Below, one piece after another: positions 40,655 to 52,392 of a stretch of DNA of 64,000 bases. The notes below the pieces were generated by a model, which worked only from the letters and a program-made list of their open reading frames with translations, was not told the origin of the DNA and ran no database searches. Position 1 is the first letter of the stretch. The number at the start of each line of letters is the position of its first letter. Source of the stretch: Dermacentor variabilis (lineage: Eukaryota; Arthropoda; Arachnida; Ixodida; Ixodidae); NCBI RefSeq assembly GCF_050947875.1, contig NC_134568.1:200112258-200176257 (forward strand), written 5' to 3'. The position numbers and the translations under genes were made by a program.

Positions 40655-40948
40655 CTTTGAAAGATACGCTCGATAACGTGACAACCGCTCATGTCGTGCG
40701 CTTGGTATTTACTTGCAGCTCTTATTTGAGCGTGCAACGACATAGAACGCCTTGCTCTTGGCGCGAGAACTGCTCTCTGGTAAATCGCTTACGGTGCCCA
40801 CTGGTGCCTTGGTGCACGAATCTGGGCGAGTAACGTATGGTGGTACAAACAAACGCGTTGAGGTCACCGCAAAGTGTGGATACATGCTGTGTGTACGCCG
40901 GAGCTACGGTCATTTTGAGTATATACCTCGAAATCTGATTTTACTTGA

Positions 40949-41198
40949 AAGAGCGTAGGTTAGGGCGTGTTGGTATTCCATAACTGAGGTTTTTTAGCGC
41001 ACGAAAAGGGACGAAAGACAGTGGCAAGACGCGGAAACAGCGCTAACTTCCAACAATTGTTTTATTCCACGAATGACAATGACACGAATGATATGTGTAC
41101 CGCTTCGTGGAATAAAACAATTGTTGGAAGTTAGCGCTGTGTCCGCGTCTTGCCACTGTCTTTCGTCCCTTTTCGTGCGCTAAAAAAACCTCAGTTAT
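40949..41198 (+). mobile_element. fold-back insertion C with 12-bp target duplication
   Basis: The 250-bp insert is flanked by GATTTTACTTGA (40937-40948 and 41199-41210; one further base also matches). A 30-bp head has TTAGGGCGTGTTGGTATTCC. Arms 40979-41073 and 41104-41199 pair almost perfectly over about 95 bp, around a 30-base loop. The stem contains TTTTTTAGCGCACGAAAAGG and CAGCGCTAACTTCCAACAAT, the blocks also seen in the 84-bp insert at 19898. Non-coding. Confidence 0.9.
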
Positions 41199-41210
41199 GA
41201 TTTTACTTGA

Positions 41211-42326
41211 CATGGATAAAGGCTCTTATGATGGGCGAACACACTGATGTAAAATCAAGGTGATCGCTTTCAGTGGGCTTTTTATTTCGTCATGACAACG
41301 TTAAAAAAAGGAAAAGACGCAGGCTCAGCAGGCCCGAGTCAATCACTCTCTTAAGCAGCTCCACTGTAGCGCACTCCTTCACATATGAGCTATAGCAACC
41401 TTAGACGTACACAACCGAACGAATAAGCAACACTCTATATTGGTCTTCACTTGAACGCCACTATGTACCGTTGTCACTTTGTGCCCTGCAGTAATTTCAT
41501 CCTAAGCTTTATTTTAGTTTCTGAGGCTTCGAGCGCGATGTTACAATAGTCATGTTACAAGCAGCCGTGATGTCACCATGAACCTTGATGTTACGAGGAT
41601 ATCCCGATAAGTAGGACATAACTGCTTAGCTCATTAAAGCATTGATTCTGTTGTTTGCTTAAGTAGGGTTATTTTTGGTCAGCGTATTATATTCGGTCAG
41701 ATAGCGCGATTTCGACACATCAGCTGGATTACTTGAAGAGGTGGACGTTACATCTACGACCAATCGCACTGCGAAGTTACATAACTAATGTGAATACTAA
41801 CAATATTTTAATATTAAAAATATTCGCATTCCAAAACTTTCAAACGCTCACACGCAGTGCCAGGTGTTCTTTGTTTTTCATTTAGCTGGTAATCGCTTTC
41901 ACCAAAATATCACTGTTATATCGCGAATGTTGTCACCCCTTGAGGGGGAGGTGCGTCCATCGTAATCAAATTGTTGGCACGTCGTGCACGCACATGCATG
42001 TCAAAGCTAAATTTAGTACATAGGCCAGTAGCAGTAATCATCATGACGTGAAACGTCTAAGCAATCCTTATAGCTTGACTCGGTTGTGTACTGTGGCTCG
42101 TGGTAATCACTTTTTTTTTTGGTAATTGTTGCGAATTTCTGCAAACACTTGTTAGTCGCCATTGCCGTGGGTAAATTGCCGCAATTATAGCGTTCTGTAG
42201 AACTGAGTTTGTTTCCGTTCTGATTGCCGTAGAGAGGGTCGGGCTGTTGGTACGGGAGCATGTTTAGGAATATAGTAAAAAAGGCGGCACTCGAAGACAG
42301 TCGTCCGAATTAGATAACGTTGTGAG
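41211..42326. other. no gene recognised
   Basis: AT-rich, no supported feature. Short frames lack any family resemblance. Confidence 0.45.
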
Positions 42327-42338
42327 AACATTTACTTC

Positions 42339-42572
42339 ACCCGCCGTGGTTGCTCAGTGGCTATGGTGTTGGGCTGCTGAGCACGAGGTCGCGGGATCGA
42401 ATCCCGGCCACGGCGGTCGCATTTCGATGGGGGCGAAATGCGCAAACACCCGTGTGCTTAGATTTAGGTGCACGTTAAAGAACCCCAGGTGGTCAAAATT
42501 TCCGGAGTCCTCCACTACGGCGTGCCTCATAATCAGAAAGTGGTTTTGGCACGTAAAACCCCAGATATTATT
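42339..42572 (+). mobile_element. Ruka-like SINE, full length, 12-bp duplication
   Basis: A tRNA-like head (CCGCCGTGGTTGCTCAGTGG, A box near TCAGTGGCTATGG, B box GGGATCGAATCCC) is followed by the Ruka-type body (GGGGGCGAAATGCGCAAACA to GTAAAACCCC) and a short ATTATT tail. It is flanked by an exact 12-bp duplication, AACATTTACTTC (42327-42338 and 42573-42584). RNA polymerase III promoter boxes look intact. Confidence 0.9.
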
Positions 42573-42584
42573 AACATTTACTTC

Positions 42585-43839
42585 CTGTCGATTACGCATA
42601 CTTGTTCGAATCAGGGGCCTTAGTTCTCTTTATAACAGTTTGGGCTCCAGTAGAGAGGTACTATATAGGCTCCTGTAGGAACACCAGGCTCAGGCTACTG
42701 ATAGCGCCGCGTAGTAGGAATCTGCCTCTGTTGCCGTTAGTTACTGATAGCATGTATTGATACATCGTCACATACTTAGACCCTTGTATCGCCACCAATT
42801 ACTCTTTTTTTCTTCCTTACACAGCTTTCTTTCTTTTGGGGGGGGAGAGGTGGGAGGGAGGGGAGGGTGCATTGTGCAAATGTATATTGTCTCGACTTAT
42901 AGTCACCCAGCGAATTGTTCGTAATCATTTCATTTTAAGAGTATGAGAACGAGAAGTACTACATAGGGGAAAGGAGGGGTGTTTAAGGGAGCCAAAGTTG
43001 GGTGGAAAGCAGGCAAATGAAGTAATGCATATTAGTGTAGGCTCGAGCGAGTCGTGCACAATTTCGTCGGCGTTGCGCTTGCCGCAGTGCCGGACGCTAC
43101 AAAAACGCTTGATTGTACGAAGTCAGATAGATAATTAGATAATTAGTTAGAGAAATAATTCAAATCAATTGATTAACTTTTAACTGGTGCATCTTCAACT
43201 AGTTTATGCATTTGCGGCTTGTAGCCTGTTTTTACTGTACTCCGAACTCACCTTTATGTTTTCGAAAACACTCGCCACGCCCGCTGAACTCGCCACGTCC
43301 GCCACGCCACGCCCGCACTACAGAGACGCCAAAAATTAAACTGAGCAGAGAAAAGCAAAACTTCCACAGGAGTAGAAGAAATCTTGTGGATTTTTAAAAT
43401 GGCTACCCACGAACTGATGGAATCGATGTTATGCAAGTCATTTTGCATGTAGCTGGCTAACAAGCTTCGTTTGGTGTTCCAAGAAGTGCTACCGGATGAC
43501 GTAACGATTTATATGCGTGACGCTTGCATGTGTGTGACGACAACTGCAAGACGACGACTCGATGACAACCGCATAAGGGCAACCACGATGCCATACGACC
43601 ACGATGGCACGATGAACCACGCCTGAGCATATTCAGCGCGGCGCCCCGTCTAAGACATACATAACCCAGATTCTTAAAAACTTGCTGGAAGAGGTGGATT
43701 TCGCATTAAAAAGGGAAAATGTAGAAGCTAGAAAGGCCGAGGCTTGTCGTGACTGTCTCACCTCTTGGTGAATCTGTCAGCCCACTAGCTCTGCCGATAT
43801 CCACCGCCGGAAGCGTCCTCAGGCTCACGCCGATCAACG
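42585..43839. other. no intact gene; possible ORF remnant near 43680
   Basis: At 43670-43840 a plus-strand frame reads LLEEVDFALKRENVEARKAE and, after a stop, continues into the LINE stub. Removing that stub joins it to RDSSSAFEVIWRRDGMTSGN at 44110-44205. The family is not recognised. A G-rich run lies at 42840-42872. Confidence 0.35.
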
Positions 43840-43846
43840 TTCGCGA

Positions 43847-44104
43847 AGGAAGGAAGAAGGAAAAAGTGGAGAAGGAAGGCAGGGAGGTTAACCAGTTTAG
43901 CCTAACCGGTTTGCTACCCTACACATGGGAGTGGGATGGGGGGGATGAAAGATGGGAGGGGAGAGAGAGAGAGCACATAACACAGCAAACACGTCGTCAG
44001 TTACACTGTCACAGCCGCTTGTCCAAGCCCGTATCCTTCATAAACGGAAGTAGTCCCTTCGTCGCCTTCAGCTGCGATGTCTTCTGTCGGCGATATGTGA
44101 AACT
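43847..44104 (-). mobile_element. 5'-truncated 3' end of the 55-58.5 kb LINE family
   Basis: The plus strand matches 55045-55335 closely (GGCAGGGAGGTTAACCAGTT, GGTTTGCTACCCTACACATG, TTCGTCGCCTTCAGCTGCGA) but has a deletion of about 30 bp relative to that copy. It ends with the same (GGAA)n side, i.e. a (TTCC)n 3' tail on the minus strand. A probable 7-bp duplication, TTCGCGA, lies at 43840-43846 and 44105-44111. Confidence 0.8.
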
Positions 44105-44111
44105 TTCGCGA

Positions 44112-44905
44112 GATTCCAGCAGTGCATTCGAGGTGATCTGGCGCCGGGATGGTATGACCTCGGGAAATTATAAGGCAATCGCTGGGGGCTATGAGAAGGG
44201 TGTCTAAGCGCTGCTACCATACATAATGTGACGGAGGCGAGATGTAGGCGAAGGATATATTTACAGAATATTTACAAAAAAATTCACTGAGAAAGCTTCA
44301 CAACATGGCCCGTTTTTATTTCCCATTCTCCATTTATCCTCCGTTGCATCGAGTGGCCGATTTCAACAATAAAGGCGGTGCGGCGGCGTTCGGGTCATTA
44401 ACGCAGGGCGAAAAGTACGGAAAATGGAATTGATCGTTACAAAAGTCTCGATCGCTTTCTAAGCATTCGGTGAGCCAAAATTAGCCGAGTCACAGCGCTC
44501 CTTGTGCAGCGCAGTGCTAGGTACGGGCTGTGGCGCCATGGCAGCCAGAGGGTTCCGTCATTTGACATCGCCTACGGTGCATACGATTTGTTTTGGCTGA
44601 ACAAAATCACGCAGAGACGCTTGGACGCGTTGATTGATCTATACTGATTCTAATATGTGCTATACGGACCTAAGTGATGACGCGTTCCATTTAGACAAAC
44701 AATATAGTCACTCACGAAACTGACGATTTATTAATTTGTGATTAGCCGGGTTAACTATTCTGTAAAGAAGCTACGGAAGTCCTCGCGAAACATCAAACTG
44801 ATAATTTGAGTCAAATAAATCCCTTAGAAATAGGAAGAGCTGATAGACTTAATTTAGTGCCTTCGTTTCCGCGTATCTGTTCGGTTGTAATATTCGTCCT
44901 GCGTC
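44112..44905. other. no gene recognised
   Basis: After the stop at about 44205 the sequence TGTGACGGAGGCGAGATGTA (44228) could begin an LTR, but no matching end was found. Nothing else is supported. Confidence 0.4.
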
Positions 44906-44914
44906 ATGGTGTTC

Positions 44915-45150
44915 AGATACCCGCCGTGGTTGCTCAGTGGCTATGGTGTTGGGCTGCTGAGCACGAGGTTGCGGTATCGAATACCGGCCACGGCGGCCGC
45001 ATTCCGATGGGGGTGAAATGCGAAAACACCCGTGTACTTAGATTTAGGTGCTCGTTAAAGAACCCCAGGTGGTCCAAATTTCCGGAGTCCCCCACTACGG
45101 CGTTCCTCATAATCAGATCTCGGTTTCGGCACGTAAAACCCCATAATTTA
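44915..45150 (+). mobile_element. Ruka-like SINE, full length, diverged
   Basis: Same layout as 42339-42572, with more substitutions (B box GGTATCGAATACC, GGGGTGAAATGCGAAAACAC). The flanks share a 9-bp duplication, ATGGTGTTC (44906-44914 and 45151-45159). It is the older copy by divergence. The insertion lies in front of an open frame discussed at 45151-45856. Confidence 0.85.
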
Positions 45151-45856
45151 ATGGTGTTCTGCTGCTCGTCTTACCTCCGAGCTCTCCCATTCAAGCTCAC
45201 AGCTAGGAACGTGATATTTTGTTTGAAGAATGATCTTGGAGATAACTGCGGCATCGATGTAATCTACGACAAGGCTTTCGCACTTCCGTGCGTCAGCAAG
45301 CGAGCATTCTGCAAGTGGACGAAGGAATTCGAGTCCGCGGTTGAGGCACATGTCGCCCGGAAGCCGGTGTTTAAGAAAAAGGTAACAACTATGCAGTTGT
45401 TGCCTTTTTCATGTATATAGTGTTACCTTATATATAATGTTACCTTTTTTTAACTATAGGTTGGACAATTTTGACTTCGATGGCCTTCGGAGAGTCGCGC
45501 ATGACTTCTTAAGCGGCCACATTACAAAACAATTAATTCAGCTTCACCAGACGATATATGGGAAGGTGAATCTCGCTTACCAGCAAAAGTATCGATTGAT
45601 CGTGACGCGCTACGTAAGTGAGAACGGTATGCTCGATAGCGCGCGCTGTGTTGCACGCGAAGAAGAATGCGGGGCGGCTATCGTGGTGATATATGGGCAG
45701 GCAACACTATACGAAAAGTGCTTTGGGGAAAAGCAGCTGCCGCGTTTGCCTCAGAGGAGTGTTATTGTCACGGACATTGCACTTCACCACTCCGCGAAAC
45801 TTCATTGTGTGCTGAGATTGCCTTCCCCTAAAAAGATAAAAATGATAAAACATTAA
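45151..45856 (+). CDS. unidentified open frames with possible splice sites
   Basis: A plus-strand frame (45151-45420) reads LTARNVIFCLKNDLGDNCGI, then DVIYDKAFALPCVSKRAFCK and WTKEFESAVEAHVARKPVFK, ending near a weak donor (AAG|GTAACA, 45382). A second frame follows a T-rich acceptor-like site (TTTTTTTAACTATAG|G, 45459). It reads LDNFDFDGLRRVAHDFLSGH and LHQTIYGKVNLAYQQKYRLI, up to a good donor (TAC|GTAAGT, 45614). The composition is protein-like, but the two pieces are not in compatible splice phase, and I recognise neither. They may be host exons, a relic of an unknown transposon, or chance. Confidence 0.25.
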
Positions 45857-45860
45857 CGAC

Positions 45861-46865
45861 TGTCTGCTATTCCAAAGAAATACTATTTCCAGCTTACTTC
45901 TAAACTTCATGTCTACGTCGTCTGCTCTCACGAGCACACGGCACGGCAGCGTATCAGCACGCCGCAGAAGGTTACCATGTGGCTGTATGGTCACTTCCCT
46001 GATTGGCTGACAAGGTTCTTACCTTTGTCTGTTCTGCACGGACTAGGTGAGATGGACCATAATAAACGGATCTGGAATACACTCAGTGGGGAATACAATA
46101 TTTAGATTAGGGTAGATCGCCCGAATGTACGAGCTCACGTTAAATAAACATTGTTGGTTAATTATTGCACTGTTGACACCTACATCACTGTGGTTGCAGT
46201 GACGCCTATGAAACTGATTACACATCTAGCATTTCGTATTTACAGGAATTTTTCTCACACCTCAGCTGAAACGACCTGTTTTGTAGCGCTTGTAGTACCT
46301 TGTACTGACCTGCGTTCTCGTGTGACAAAAAATAAGCAGAGTGAACTGCAGTAGACACCTGCGTAATGCCAAGCATGCTTGGTTCGGTAAGAGAATGGTT
46401 ACTGCTCTTACGACGTCTGTATTCTATGGGCACGTACCAAGTGGCATTGGGCATGTGCGTCCCTAGAAATCCGCAGGTGCCTAGGGTTGAGCGAGTGGGC
46501 AAAGTGCGTCTCTAGCGCGTTCTAAAAGCAACCAGAGCAGAGCGGAACCGCGCTTGAGTGCACCCTCGTTCTATTGCAAGTACGACCCCAAATCCAGAGC
46601 AATGATGCCCGACCTTTAACGCAAAGCCGTTTCTCAAGAAGCGCATTGATCTCATGGTTAATTATACAGCTCTATGCGCTTTCTTTCGGGGCAAAAATCT
46701 TTTAAATAATTCAGAATTTTTTTACGATGACTATCCAAATCATGGTTTTTTTCTTTTTACTGGTTGCTTCGCTTACTGTGTGCTTCGCGAAAGAGCTCAA
46801 ATACCAGATACACGACATAAACTAGGCTGACTCAGAGAATAATTATTAGCATTAAAATGAGAATT

Positions 46866-46896
<31 letters not shown>

Positions 46897-47187
46897 GTAC
46901 TTCCCTAATCTCAAATTTATAGGGTATAAATTGTACGCATCAAGTTGAGGAATCAAGGTAGCTTGTTCGCCCTTGTGGCATTCAATCATGCGTATCTCAT
47001 GCTCGTGGTCATTTGGTAGTTTCGTTCTCTTAGAGGTATCGTTACCGAGTGCCACTGTAAATTAACTGATATTTGATTGCTCGTAAAATGGGTTTCTATT
47101 GATGGCAATTGATGTAATAAGAAATAAAACAGTTGAAAAACAAATATTCCAGAGTGCGTGTCGAAATTCGACGTTCACTGATTTGCG

Positions 47188-47224
<37 letters not shown>

Positions 47225-48340
47225 GACGCACAGAGGGGGGGCGAGAGAGAGAGAGAGAGAGAGAGATCACTCACAAAAGTCTACTTGATCTTTTGTCTTG
47301 ATAGAACTCTTTAGGCTATTTTAAGGGCGTCTTTGTTTTGTACACCCTCGTGCTGGTTGCCAGAAAGTGAATGAAAAGTTATAGTTACTAAAGACGTCTG
47401 CGCTGTGAAAGAGTTTTAAATGTATTTTTAACCTGACGGGCGCGTCTTGCCCCAATCGGACCAGGCTGTTTCGAGACTATTTGAGCGCAGACTATACGGC
47501 TTCGCCTTTCTCTTTTTAGCGTTTGTATGTCCGTGCGCACGCTCACGCGTCAGTTTATTTCCCCTCCAGATTGCCCTCCGGGGACCCTGTTGTTTCTTTT
47601 GCGTAAGCAAGTATGTGGTTCTTAATCGACTCTTAATTTCTTTTCACATTTTAATGGGAGGTCCGAGACCTCTTAACCATAGAAAAACTACTCGCAAGCC
47701 TCGGAGCATAAATAATTTATTGTAATAGCTTTTCTACAGCCATTTTTAGTTTTAATTTCTACTGATGTCGGTATGGTCATGATTCAAAAGGTGGCCACCT
47801 ATGTGCAGAACATTTTGCCGTTTTGACACCTGCTTGCCTGGTCGTCTCCTATGCTGCTAAATCGGCCTTCACGATGAGTAGCAGCATAGGGCGCGAACGA
47901 GTGAGCCCCTGCGAGTTTCGGAACGTCGCAATGCCCTTTTCATAAGTGACCACCTTCTGCGTCATGACGCCACGACACAGTAACCTCTTGGGAAACTGAT
48001 GAACGGCGCAATACTGAGAAACAAGCTAAGAAAAGCTAACGCTTAAAAAAAAAAAAAGCGGCGCAACATAGGCGAGTGTGAGCAATGGCGTTTTGTTTGT
48101 TGTCTTTTTGAGATATCTTATAGACTATTTCAATTATGCAAAATTGTAAATATTCATTTTAATGCGTAAGTTGTATTTGGAAAATTTGTGGAGCATGTTC
48201 GGTGGCTGCGCTTGCGTGCCGGTCTTGCAGCGCTCTCTCTTTAGTTTTCAAAAGTCAAAGCCAGCCTATGTCCCCCAGAAAAAAGAAAGAGAAAAAGAGA
48301 AAGATAGAAATCAAGAAAGTCGTAACTTTGTCCGAAAGGC
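45861..48340. other. about 2.5 kb without a gene; microsatellites
   Basis: No coding feature is supported. Simple repeats are a (CT)n run at 46871-46896, a (GTCT)n run at 47188-47224 and a (GA)n run at 47242-47266. The last two are 18 bp apart. Confidence 0.5.
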
Positions 48341-48344
48341 CAAG

Positions 48345-48817
48345 TATTGATAGCGATAGCAAACTATTAGACAACTTACACAAAGAAGGTTCCAAGTTTT
48401 AAAATCTGCCGTGTAAATTGCAGTAAACATTCGCTTAATAATTCAGTTAACAAGCATGGTGTCAAGCACGTATACAGGCAAGCGTCAACAGTTCTCACTC
48501 GATGACCATGAAACGAACACTCACTGTCCCAACGCTGACGTGAGAAGAGCGGCGGCAGCGGCAAGCAAACGCCTTCGTGCTGCGCCTCTCGCTTCACCGC
48601 GTCTAAGAAAGTTGAGATTACGCAACCCCGCGTGCGCGAAGATACCAGCCATCTTGGCCCTGCCTCCTTCGTTTGCACCCACCGCAGATACACTACAAAA
48701 TACGATGCGAGGGCCGAGTATGCTCTCAGCTGCGCGGATAGCTATAAGGTGCCGCAGCGTGATAGTATATCTTACCACACTTTGAATTTATATAGAACAT
48801 CACGGCGACAGCGACAG
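48345..48817. repeat. repeat family with GCGATAGCAA ends, copy 2
   Basis: Shares with 4695-5245 the left end TGATAGCGATAGCAAAC, the block CAGTTAACAAGCATGGTGTC and the block TTTATATAGAACATCACGGCG. The right terminus is replaced by a CACTCT MITE end at 48818. Arms are much diverged between copies. Confidence 0.5.
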
Positions 48818-48877
48818 CACTCTTAAAATTAAATGTTCGCACCCTTTGAGGCTTATCTTGTCCCACAACGATAACAC
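48818..48877. repeat. CACTCT MITE terminus
   Basis: CACTCTTAAAATTAAATG, then TTCGCACCCTTTGAGGCTTA and TTGTCCCACAACGATAA match the terminal 55-60 bp of the MITEs at 12.3-13.1 kb. The match ends abruptly at a tRNA-like half. Confidence 0.75.
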
Positions 48878-48925
48878 TCGGAAGCCGAGTGTCTTACCAA
48901 CTGGGCTAAACCAGCGCCTCCTTGG
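48878..48925 (-). repeat. 5' half of a tRNA or tRNA-derived SINE
   Basis: The minus strand reads GCGCTGGTTTAGCCCAGTTG then GTAAGACACTCGGCTTCCGA, giving an acceptor side, a D-arm with an A box (TAGCCCAGTTGG) and an anticodon-stem-like hairpin. It stops where a T-arm should follow and meets the MITE end instead. It is not a complete tRNA. Confidence 0.6.
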
Positions 48926-49609
48926 CAGCAGGCCTGTGCACTCTGCTTCATGACATCAGGCTACTTGGACCGAAATTGCCATTATCAAGCCCGGCGTGAC
49001 GAAAGCGGTGACGTCAAAATCACCGCGGCCTTCTCGGGAGCGTCCCCATTAGATTCTATAGGTACCGGTCTTATGCTCTCTAGAGGCGTTGGCCCTTCGT
49101 CTCAACACGCTCGCTTGCCCGCGAGAAGTTCATAACTCCAAGGACCGCTCAGCGTCGTTAAATTGGGAATTAATGCTTTCACATTCACAACTAATAAGTG
49201 CCTAGGTGTCCTCGGATTTTTTAAATTGTGATCGAGGGCGAAAATTTGCCTGATGTGTCTATGTAATTGATAAAAAAAATCCTACGAGGGTGTTCCGACC
49301 GGCTGTTTCAGCCAGGCTATGGCTTATCATGTAGGACTGTGGCGTATTTTATTTTTGCAGCACCGTGCTGACGTGCCTGTCTGTGTTACGCTGGGCGTTG
49401 GGACCGATCACTTTCTTTTTGCGACGGACATGCCGACTTCGTTCTTAAGAAACAGGATTGAGAGCTGCAATCAAGGCGCGCAAGCGTGTAGTGTTTCTTT
49501 TTTCTTTTTATTTTATATTTCATGAGCTTTTTTTTCAGAGCTCAGAAAAAAGAAGCACATAAGCAGCGATAAGTCTATGGAAAATACTTTATTGGGAGTT
49601 TCTAAGCAC
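48926..49609. other. no gene recognised
   Basis: No supported feature. The 48.93-49.13 kb part is GC richer and may be a decayed repeat. Confidence 0.4.
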
Positions 49610-50737
49610 TGTTGTGCCCGGCGGCCCTACAGATCGGGGAAGATGCTACACCTGCGACAAGCAGTTATGCCTCCATTCGTGACATCTGTCAGCAGCCCAA
49701 ATTGGCATGACCACGCCGGGGATCGGAGTCAGCGTGCGTTCCCGACCGGTTTCACCGACCTTCCTTCTTGACGCCCAGGGAGGGGCGTGCGTTTCCAACA
49801 GGTTTCACCGACGCTGGGATTGGTCTCCTGACGACATTTGTCTCCTGACGCCGTATTGGTGTAAACCAGGAACAATGACAACGCAAGCATAAAAAGCGGA
49901 TCCGGATGGCTGAGAGGACGCTCGGAAACAGTGTGACTCGGACATGCTAAGACGCCACCATAGTCACGAAGTGCTTGCGAAAGCACGCAAGGAGGTCTGG
50001 TTCCACCTCACCCGGGAGCGGCACCGCTTGGGCGAGAAGAAGTTTCTCGAAGTGTGGGCTCGTCCTGCCGTGATTTTTGACGAGTCAGGTGGAAAGCTAT
50101 CCATTAAGTTATGATGCATGCTCCAAAGGTCGCACGACTCGGCCGTGTGCGCCAGTCGATCTACGGGGTTTTGTTTGGCTCAGTGGAACCCAGAGCTGGA
50201 ACCGGTGGTGGTGCACCCTCAAGTGGTCGCGCTGCTCCGCGGACGGCTTTGGTGGTCTCCATGGTTGTATGCCTTGACCTCTTTTGCGTCAGGGCAGTCC
50301 GAGGGTCAGTCAGGCTTGTGCCCTGCAAGACCGACATGGCTGTTTGTGTGTTGAGTGCAGTCCCTCAGTTGGACTGCACCACAACAGCCCCCTTGTCCGG
50401 GAAGGACCGTTGGCCCGAACCAAGTCCCCCCACCCAGTCAGCCCGGGTTGTGGGGGATTACCGGGGTCAATGTATCGAATGATGCTGGGTTGATGAGTAC
50501 ATGAAAGCTCTGGGACGCGGCGCCTCTGGTTGCCAAGTCCTCTTCCCATCTGACAACGGTACCATAGTGTGCTCCGATAGTTGGATCCGTTTTCTATTCT
50601 CAATCGTGTAACCTTTTTGAATATATTCCTTTTTCTTCATTTTCTTAAAACGTTGCTCGGAACCCTTTCTCCCGGCACCTGGCACGGCACCACCAATGGA
50701 AACTTCGTTGAGGGCACGGACCCCCGACTTCGCAACA
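49610..50737 (+). repeat. candidate plus-strand LTR
   Basis: The segment starts TGTTGTGCCCGG and ends CGCAACA. It contains CATAAAAAGCGGATCCGG (about 49889), shared with the minus-strand LTR at 23149-23700, in the position of a TATA box. It is followed by GGTGGTAGTCAGCGCGGTGA, which resembles a primer site complementary to a leucine-type tRNA with an extra base. Flanking bases do not match, so it is not a clean solo LTR. The 1.1-kb length is long for this family; a nested insert is possible. Confidence 0.45.
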
Positions 50738-52378
50738 GGTGGTAGTCAGCGCGGTGAGATTGACCTCACGGAACTTGGGACGTCCTGGACAATCTCAACA
50801 GCACCCTCTACATATTTGTCTCAAAATGATACGGATGCGCTACGACGAATACTTAAGTACTTACATAGTTGAACTTAACTGAGCGAAGTGTAAAGAAAAG
50901 GAAAAAGAGAGCCTCAGTGACTACGAACAGTATGCTGTCGTTCACACTTGCCTACGATGTACAACTTTTTATATGTTTGGTTCAAGTTCCGTGAAACACA
51001 AGTATGTGCAGCTAAACTATGCTGTCGAAGCGTCGCTCAGAGGAACTCCAGTGCCTCGCGAACGGCGCGTCGTCGCGTGGAATTCACCGGGAGGCGTCGC
51101 TCTGTGTCGAGCGAGCGCGCGGAGCCAAACCGTGTTTACTCTTCTGCCTGTCACCGCAACGAGAGCAGAGAGACAATTTGGCGCCCACAACGAGAGTTAT
51201 GAGCCGGCACTGGACGAGCAATTTGATTCAATCTTCGCACGTGCAGTCTTGGCAAAACTTCAACGAATGAACATCCCGTCCCCGTTTCATGCTGAAAAAT
51301 GCTCTATTCATGTGGGTTCGTCTGGCTCACCTTAGCCAAGGACGCTATGGCAACAGCAGCAGGAATCATGAACACTGCACTGCAAGGTATTACATATCAT
51401 CTCATCCGTCAAGGAACACGAGCGCAACTCAGGAGCGCACTTGTTTGACGGGTGCTTTCGTGCGACGTATATGCGTTGCCTCTTCTGACAGTGCAAAGCT
51501 CTGAAACACAGTTTCAGAAGATACGTCTAAATGGCACAGAGCCAGCTGCGACACTTCATTCAGCTAGTAATGAGATATGCATCCATTACGTATACATTAA
51601 TTATGCAAATTTCACCCGCAGACTCACCCTACAAACCTTATCTGAACGAACGAAATTAGTAAACATTATCCGTTAGGCTGGCGTAATGGCAACGCTTGTC
51701 TAGTCCCTGTCTCCCGCTGATCTCTGTGCCGTCCGGTCCATGCTCGAGAAGGATTAGATGCAGCTTAGTTTCACTCAAGTAGCCACAGCATACAGGGTAA
51801 CCTTAAATGCAATTACATTTATTGCTCTCGCTGCCGGAATGACGTGTGCTGAAAGATCGCTGGCAGATTTGTGCGTATGAATCCGGCAATCGCTTCAAGA
51901 TCTGCGCTAAGAAGCCGCGAGCAATTCTTCGAGAAATCGTGAACGATCGTGAGCAAGAGTTGTCTTCGCTTACTGCCTGCATGCCGAAAAGGGGGACATC
52001 CCTGGCTTTCTTTCGAAGGGCAGTAGAAAGAAGTTTCAATGTTTCTCAAGATGCTTATTTATATCGGTAAACACTGGTCCCGGATATTCGATAAGAGCGC
52101 ATTCAACAGTTGATTTGAAATACCTGTGTAAGTTCGGTGCAATATACTACTAACAAGCGGTTTCACGTTAAATCTGGAAGTCAAAATTGGCACAATCGGT
52201 GCGCCGGCAGAAAACAAAACAAACAAAATTTCCTGCCGCCCGTTCTTAGTTAACCCCTATTACTGCGTCTCCCAAGCCCCTTGTGTTGGTTTTGGATGTC
52301 AAGCACCATCAGTTCATCAAAGTTCACTCTAATCTCATTAAATGTGAAGATTTCGATGACGTTTTGGAGTATTCATAT
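50738..52378. other. no gene recognised
   Basis: If 49610-50737 is a 5' LTR, this should hold the leader and gag, but no gag-like sequence or zinc knuckle is visible. Short frames show no family resemblance. Confidence 0.4.
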
Positions 52379-52392
52379 CCAGCTTTTCTGGA

